Shown: one piece after another, positions 59,677-64,000 of the stretch
Numbering within the stretch: the first letter of the stretch is position 1
Layout: the number at the start of each line of letters is the position of its first letter
The notes under the pieces: generated by a model
The model's input: the letters and a program-made list of their open reading frames with translations, nothing else
Databases searched by the model: none
What the model was told of the DNA's origin: nothing
Made by a program: the position numbers and the translations under genes
Assembly: GCA_019787685.1 (NCBI GenBank)
Contig: JAHNUO010000005.1
Coordinates: 1,798,001 to 1,862,000 of the forward strand
Direction of reading: 5' to 3'
Source: Chiua virens
Taxonomy: Eukaryota; Basidiomycota; Agaricomycetes; Boletales; Boletaceae
Length of the DNA stretch: 64,000 nucleotides

Positions 59677-60665
59677 TTAGAGAAGGATAGCAGCAACGAC
59701 AGCGCCAGCAAAGCCAGCAGCGCCGAATTGTGCAACGTTGGCAGGGGCGCCGCCAGTGGAGCTAGAGCCTGCGCCTGAGGCGGATGGAGACGAAGCTGGA
59801 GTGGTCGCCGCATTACTGGAGCTAATACTCCGTCAAAATGACGTCATTCGTGACCGTCAAAAAAGAACTTACGACGCAGAAGCGCCGGATGGGGTGGTAG
59901 TAGCACCAGATCCACCCGAGGTTGCGGCTGGAGCTGAAGCACCAGTGATCGCTGTACATGACACAACATTAGCGCGTGTTACACAAAACAAGGTTTCATT
60001 GTACCAGAGCTCGAGGTCAAGCAGCCCGAAGCTGGGATTCCATATCAATAAACAGCACCTGTCAAAAAAGGAGGTGACTCACACCCAGGCTGGACACTGA
60101 TGGCCGCACTCTGAGCAACTGCACCCGTGCTATCACGAAGGGTGAAGCCGATGTACGTGCCTAACGACGATGAGTACATCCGCAAACGAACCTAGACAAG
60201 ACGCACCTTGGGCGATGTTGACGGTCCAAGTGTAGGAGGTAGAATTCGTAGCGGAGAAGGACTCGAGGGCAGCCCCATTGGGCGACGCGCCAGGAAGGAT
60301 GCTATCCCACGTCCCAGTAAACATGAGATCTGAGATCTGAGACAAATAAAGCTTACCTCTGTAAACACAGACACGAAATCCAGCAGATGGAACGAAGGAT
60401 GCATTGAGACACGTACCAGGTAGTAGGGAGCTAGGGCAGAATAGATAAGCGTCGGAGTGGAACAGATAGACAGGAAATGACACACCAGTACCACCCGACC
60501 ATGAAAGGAGGGTCGGTTGACACTCGACAACATTGGAGCTATCACGAGACACGATAAGAATAGAACATTATACACTCAAGAATAAATACAGACGGGGTGT
60601 TGATGGTGAGGGTAGGCAAGGACGCCGGACGCGAGGAGGGCGATAGCGGTGAGGATGGTCTTCAT
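59677..60665 (-). CDS. Secreted Ser/Thr/Ala-rich GPI-anchored-type surface protein
   Basis: A predicted extracellular or cell-wall protein. The ATG at 60665 begins a signal peptide MKTILTAIALLASGVLA. Exons then read SNVVECQPTLLSWSGGT, a beta-rich domain with LPGASPNGAALESFSATNST and SYTWTVNIAQG, and TYIGFTLRDSTGAVAQSAAI. A low-complexity Ala/Ser/Gly/Thr stretch (59,740-59,940) follows, then a hydrophobic C-terminus SSTGGAPANVAQFGAAGFAG plus AVVAAILL at the stop 59677. The Ser-rich stalk with a terminal hydrophobic tail suits GPI anchoring. The arrangement resembles the Ser-Thr-rich GPI-anchored (Kre9/Knh1-related) family. Introns are numerous and not all resolved. Confidence 0.75.
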
Positions 60666-60788
60666 TGTGAGGTGGTCGTACGAGGGGGAGAGTGAAACCT
60701 GCGGACGAGATGTTGTCACATTTTATGTCTCCGCCCAAATTCGTTCATGGCTGACCTCGCATACTACTCGCTATAATCACATAATTAC

Positions 60789-61832
60789 CTATTCGTGTCG
60801 CACCACATGCACGTTGGTCACCAAACCGTAATGATCACTGATCCACTCCCCCGACGACGTAACCTTGGCTCCAATACCTACCCTCACCGGTTCCTCCACC
60901 TCCATCCCACCGCGTGAAACCCACAGCACCTTGTCCAGCCTCGCAGTGGGGTGCTCGCACGGCGGTTGATATCCCCACGTAAACCCCTCCGCGTCATCGT
61001 CCGTCCCTTGCCACGCATCCATCAACCCCACCTCTTCTGCGATCCTCATGTCCGTCGGTCCGATCGCATTCATATCCCCTCCCACGATCCCCCCCTGCAG
61101 CTCATACTCCTGCAACGCCTCGGCGATTATGCGCAACTGCTCCGGTCGTGCCCGTTCCCCACGTGGAAGCGACTCCAAATGCGTGTTCGCAATCCGCACC
61201 TGCACGATCCCATCCGATAACCGTGGTGCCTCCCGCGGTGCAGGCACCGCCAACTTGACGTCTACGAACAACCCATTCCGCGACATCTCCGAGTTGCTGA
61301 AATCGATCGTGAACGCCCCGCACACGGGCACCGTCCTCGAGACGAGCGTGACATTCCCATACGTCGCGGTGTGCGGCCACTTTTCCGTCGACGACGGCAC
61401 GACGAGGAAGCTTCGTTGCACCCACTCGTTGGTGAGGACGAGCGTGAACGCAGCTGCAGACACCTCTTGCAGCAGGATGCAGCATGGCTCAGGGCGCTCA
61501 TTAACCGACTTGCATTTGAATACATCCTGTCGGATATACTCCAGTGCGGCGGAAAGCCGCTTCTTAGGGCTTTTCGACGCAAAGTCGACGTTCCATGTCA
61601 GAACACGGAGGGACGAGGGGAGTGGTTCCTTGATGCCTCGCGCACAGTTGGACGTCTGTGCCCAACGTTTCTTGTGCATCGAGAACCGCACCGCCCGCAG
61701 CGGTCGAGGGATATCTAGCATGTCTGATCTGCCCCTAGGAAACTGAGTGGTCTGCTGCGTATCAGAGGAAGAGTCCGCGAGTTCGGAGGGCGGTGAGGGG
61801 ATAAATACTTCATCGATGTCAGAGTCGAGCAT
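60789..61832 (-). CDS. TDP2-like endonuclease/exonuclease/phosphatase-family protein
   Basis: A metal-dependent phosphodiesterase of the EEP superfamily. The closest pattern is tyrosyl-DNA phosphodiesterase 2, which removes topoisomerase II from DNA 5' ends. A single exon of 347 aa starts at ATG 61832. Motifs in order: LRVLTWNVDFASKSPKKRL (TWN), CCILLQEVSAAAF (LQE, metal Glu), ANTHLESLPRGERARPEQLR (catalytic His), GGIVGGDMNAIGPTD (GDxN), and ARLDKVLW and EWISDHYGLV (SDH). All core residues of the EEP fold are present. The N-terminal 60 residues are acidic and Ser-rich, as often in this group. The substrate is inferred. Confidence 0.82.
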   Translation of the reverse strand: MLDSDIDEVFIPSPPSELADSSSDTQQTTQFPRGRSDMLDIPRPLRAVRFSMHKKRWAQTSNCARGIKEPLPSSLRVLTWNVDFASKSPKKRLSAALEYIRQDVFKCKSVNERPEPCCILLQEVSAAAFTLVLTNEWVQRSFLVVPSSTEKWPHTATYGNVTLVSRTVPVCGAFTIDFSNSEMSRNGLFVDVKLAVPAPREAPRLSDGIVQVRIANTHLESLPRGERARPEQLRIIAEALQEYELQGGIVGGDMNAIGPTDMRIAEEVGLMDAWQGTDDDAEGFTWGYQPPCEHPTARLDKVLWVSRGGMEVEEPVRVGIGAKVTSSGEWISDHYGLVTNVHVVRHE

Positions 61833-62194
61833 CCTTGGATGTGTGGGCTAAGATCGATAAACACCGTGGTTTGCTGGCTTCCTCGCGGTTTATGGTTGAT
61901 GTCCAACTTGCTTAGCAGGTGGTGCCACTGTGGTCAGCTATCGGTAGATCCTTCCTCCCGCCCACCACCTTTTAATATTCGTGATTCCATTGATTAGGGT
62001 ACCCACGCTTTGATCCCTGGTGCAATCGACGTGGCATGAGGCCAAGTTCCGGCTGAGATAGTTCGCCGTCTTTATCGCGTGTTTGCATCATGTCCAATCA
62101 ATTTTGCCTCGTGTCAGAATTCCTCGTGGGCTGTGCAAAACCATGATATTAGCGGGGTTAACAAAAAAAAAGTATCTACGCAGACGTGACCACA
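61833..62194. other. Intergenic, nothing recognised
   Basis: Upstream flank of the TDP2-like gene and 3' flank of the PDI gene. No feature supported. Confidence 0.4.
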
Positions 62195-63844
62195 TTACAG
62201 TTCTTCTCCTTCCCGGCCAATAAACGTCTCAGTCTTTTCAGGAACGAATGCTCCAAGAATGTTGGCTTTGATTTTGATCTCGTCCAGCTTGGTAGGCGCA
62301 AGGGTGCGCTTCCTTAGGATTGATCCGAGACTAAGGGGCACGAGGAACAATCAGCACGCCCACAGTATTACAAACGCAAAATCAAGGCGTCGGCTCACCG
62401 TTGAGTCTCCTTTTCGACGTAGGCCTCGCTTGTACTGATAATCTTTTCCATCACACGCAGATAATGACTGGCCGTGGCATCAAGGGAATCTGCCACTTCC
62501 CGAGCCTCCTTCAAGATGGCTTCACGAGCATCTCCAGCAACCGCAAGGAACTTCTGAGCGACCGAGTCAAGCTCCGCCAAACGCCCGGCCTAAAAACGTC
62601 CAGGTTTCAAACGAACAACGATGGCACCCGCTTACCTTATCGTTTAGATCGCCACCAACGGCTCGGTGGGCACCACACCGCTCGTTAAGGAAGTCAACAA
62701 ACGCCTCCTCCGAGCGTGGTCCTTCATAATTCTCAACCTCCTTTCCACCGCGGGGGAAGAACTTGATGGTAGGATATGATGCAACGCCGTAACGCCCGGC
62801 GATTTCCTTATTCTGCGCAGCATCGGCATCAATGTTTGCCACGATGCACTGCGGCGGTGTCAGATACATGACGCAATATGCAAAACCAATACAAGACACA
62901 CGTTGCTTTCAAGTTTGAAGTCCTTGGCAACTAAATTCTGCTCAGGAAAAATGGATGCGTTGAGACAACCATCAACTTACCCTGTTCATAAATCGGCTTA
63001 AGGGTTTTGCAGTGTCCGCACCATGGGGCTGTGAATGTGATGAGAACGTCTTTCGTTTCATCCTAACTTCTTTTTGAGCGCTGTTCCAGTCTACAGCATT
63101 CATAAGACATACCAGAGCAATGTCATCAAAAGTGTTCACATCCAAGATCAAGGTAGAAGGTGGTGGTGGTGGCTTGATGTTCGACTTGACACCAGACTTT
63201 GACGCAACACTATGCACCGTCAATGCACTGCGCCTCTAGCTCAAGATTACCTTTGCTTACAATGAAGCCAGTGCGTCCAATCTCTACCGCCCTCGTAGTT
63301 CTCGGAATTACCCTGGGCATCGAACCACTTGAGAGCTGAGACGACTCATGAGAGGGGTTCAACAATATATTTGGAAGACGCTTACTGGGGTACCCGGTGA
63401 CGCCATGCTTTTGGCCGAGGGGTTTACCTTCACCGTCGGCATCTACTTTGGCAATCAAAACCTTGTCTTTCGCGTGAGAAAACGCGTCCGCAAGCTGTTC
63501 ATAAATTGGCGCAAGGTTCTAAATGAAAACAATGCATAGTTGAGATGGAGGTGGCGTCACGACGAACGAACGGTGCACCTTGCAGTGACCACTGTCAGGT
63601 CGCGCGACAATAAGTCAGGCCCGTTTGTACAACGTTCGAACTCACCACCATGGCGCAAAGCTAAAGGTAAAGTAGTTATGACGTGAGTTATGAATGAACG
63701 CGCGTGTCAACTTACAATTCTACGAGACCAGGCTTTCCCTGTCCGACTACGGAGTCAAAGTTGCTGGGTAACGAGTTCGAGCACGTTCGAGGCAGAAACG
63801 CCTGCCAGCAGGCCGGCAAAGAGTAGCGAAATCGAGAACTTCAT
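62195..63844 (-). CDS. Protein disulfide isomerase, ERp38 type (two thioredoxin domains + ERp29-like tail)
   Basis: Forms and rearranges disulfides in the ER lumen. The start at 63844 gives the signal peptide [18 protein letters not shown]. Thioredoxin domain a carries [20 protein letters not shown] (the CGHC is assembled across a 13-nt exon near 63580-63592) and [20 protein letters not shown]. Domain a' has [20 protein letters not shown] (about 63000-63060), [20 protein letters not shown], and [21 protein letters not shown] helical C-terminal D domain ([40 protein letters not shown]) ends FIGREGEEL. Both active sites are intact. The C-terminus is not a standard K/HDEL signal. It is likely induced by ER stress in relatives, but no element was seen here. 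Confidence 0.9.
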
Positions 63845-64000
63845 GGTGGAATGAAGGGAGAGTTCATTGGTGTCTACGTGGAGCAATATTCAGGCTTAGT
63901 CAGCGTCTGGCGCGGACCGCTCGGACCGCTATCCGGTACAGTAGCTAATCAATTAGCATCGGAGTCTCTGTCATCCCTTGACTCAGCCTCGAGTGCGATT
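63845..64000. promoter_or_regulatory. Upstream region of the PDI gene
   Basis: 5' flank of the minus-strand PDI gene to the window edge. It contains a short direct repeat (CGGACCGCT twice, near 63925-63945). No known element was identified. Confidence 0.3.

Noticed and set aside
61048..61746. A 232-codon + strand open frame opposite the TDP2-like gene
   Set aside because: The minus strand carries all EEP catalytic motifs; the + frame has no recognisable content.
1..64000. CRISPR arrays, operons, prokaryotic ribosome-binding sites
   Set aside because: Spliceosomal introns throughout and a U2 snRNA show this is eukaryotic nuclear DNA; no spaced direct-repeat array of CRISPR type was seen.

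Overview
This window is nuclear DNA from a filamentous basidiomycete, most likely an Agaricomycete. The reasons are dense multi-exon genes with very short introns (about 45-60 bp, GT-AG), a typical Agaricomycete C2-NACHT-WD40 NLR-like gene, several 7-TM proteins of the DUF6533 type, a CipC-like protein and a MadBub checkpoint kinase. A Rhizoctonia/Cantharellales-like source is possible but not provable from sequence alone. All calls come from reading the translations by eye. Multi-exon genes are given as start-to-stop spans, with exon joins where I worked them out.

Layout, left part (1-14 kb): a CipC-like gene (-) diverges from the exosome nuclease DIS3 (+). Next come a DUF6533-type 7-TM gene (-), a 1.4 kb stretch without clear genes, Mediator subunit MED8 (+), an APH-like protein with degenerate catalytic motifs (-), an unknown small gene (-), and the divergent pair TFB5 (TFIIH, -) and ribose-5-phosphate isomerase (+).

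Centre left (14-22 kb): a large C2-NACHT-WD40 gene (+) has 14 nearly identical WD40 repeats and an apparent one-base frameshift. Its 3' half, the following intergenic DNA and a decayed DUF6533-type pseudogene form a block of about 4.6 kb (17,055-21,620) in which I can find only one CpG, with a sharp right edge. This block is the most unusual object in the window.

Centre (22-44 kb): a small membrane-protein gene (+), a RhoGEF (DH-PH-CNH, -), a MadBub/BUB1 kinase with an ABBA-KEN-ABBA cassette (-), a U2 snRNA gene with TATA box (-), an ataxin-2/PBP1 homologue with a polyQ tract (-), an aquaporin with altered NPA motifs (+), a zinc-less MDR/prostaglandin-reductase gene with a decayed tandem copy beside it (-), a small membrane protein (-) and a Pro-rich unknown (+).

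Right part (44-64 kb): two related coiled-coil genes in divergent orientation flank an aldo-keto reductase (+). Then come a GH13 alpha-amylase (+), a third DUF6533-type gene (-), about 2.5 kb of gene-poor DNA, a secreted GPI-type Ser-rich protein (-), a TDP2-like EEP phosphodiesterase (-) and an ERp38-type protein disulfide isomerase (-).

Most genes are unrelated housekeeping functions (RNA decay, transcription, cell-wall signalling, mitotic checkpoint, ER folding). Accessory content is the NLR-like gene, the DUF6533 family and the duplicated metabolic and coiled-coil genes.
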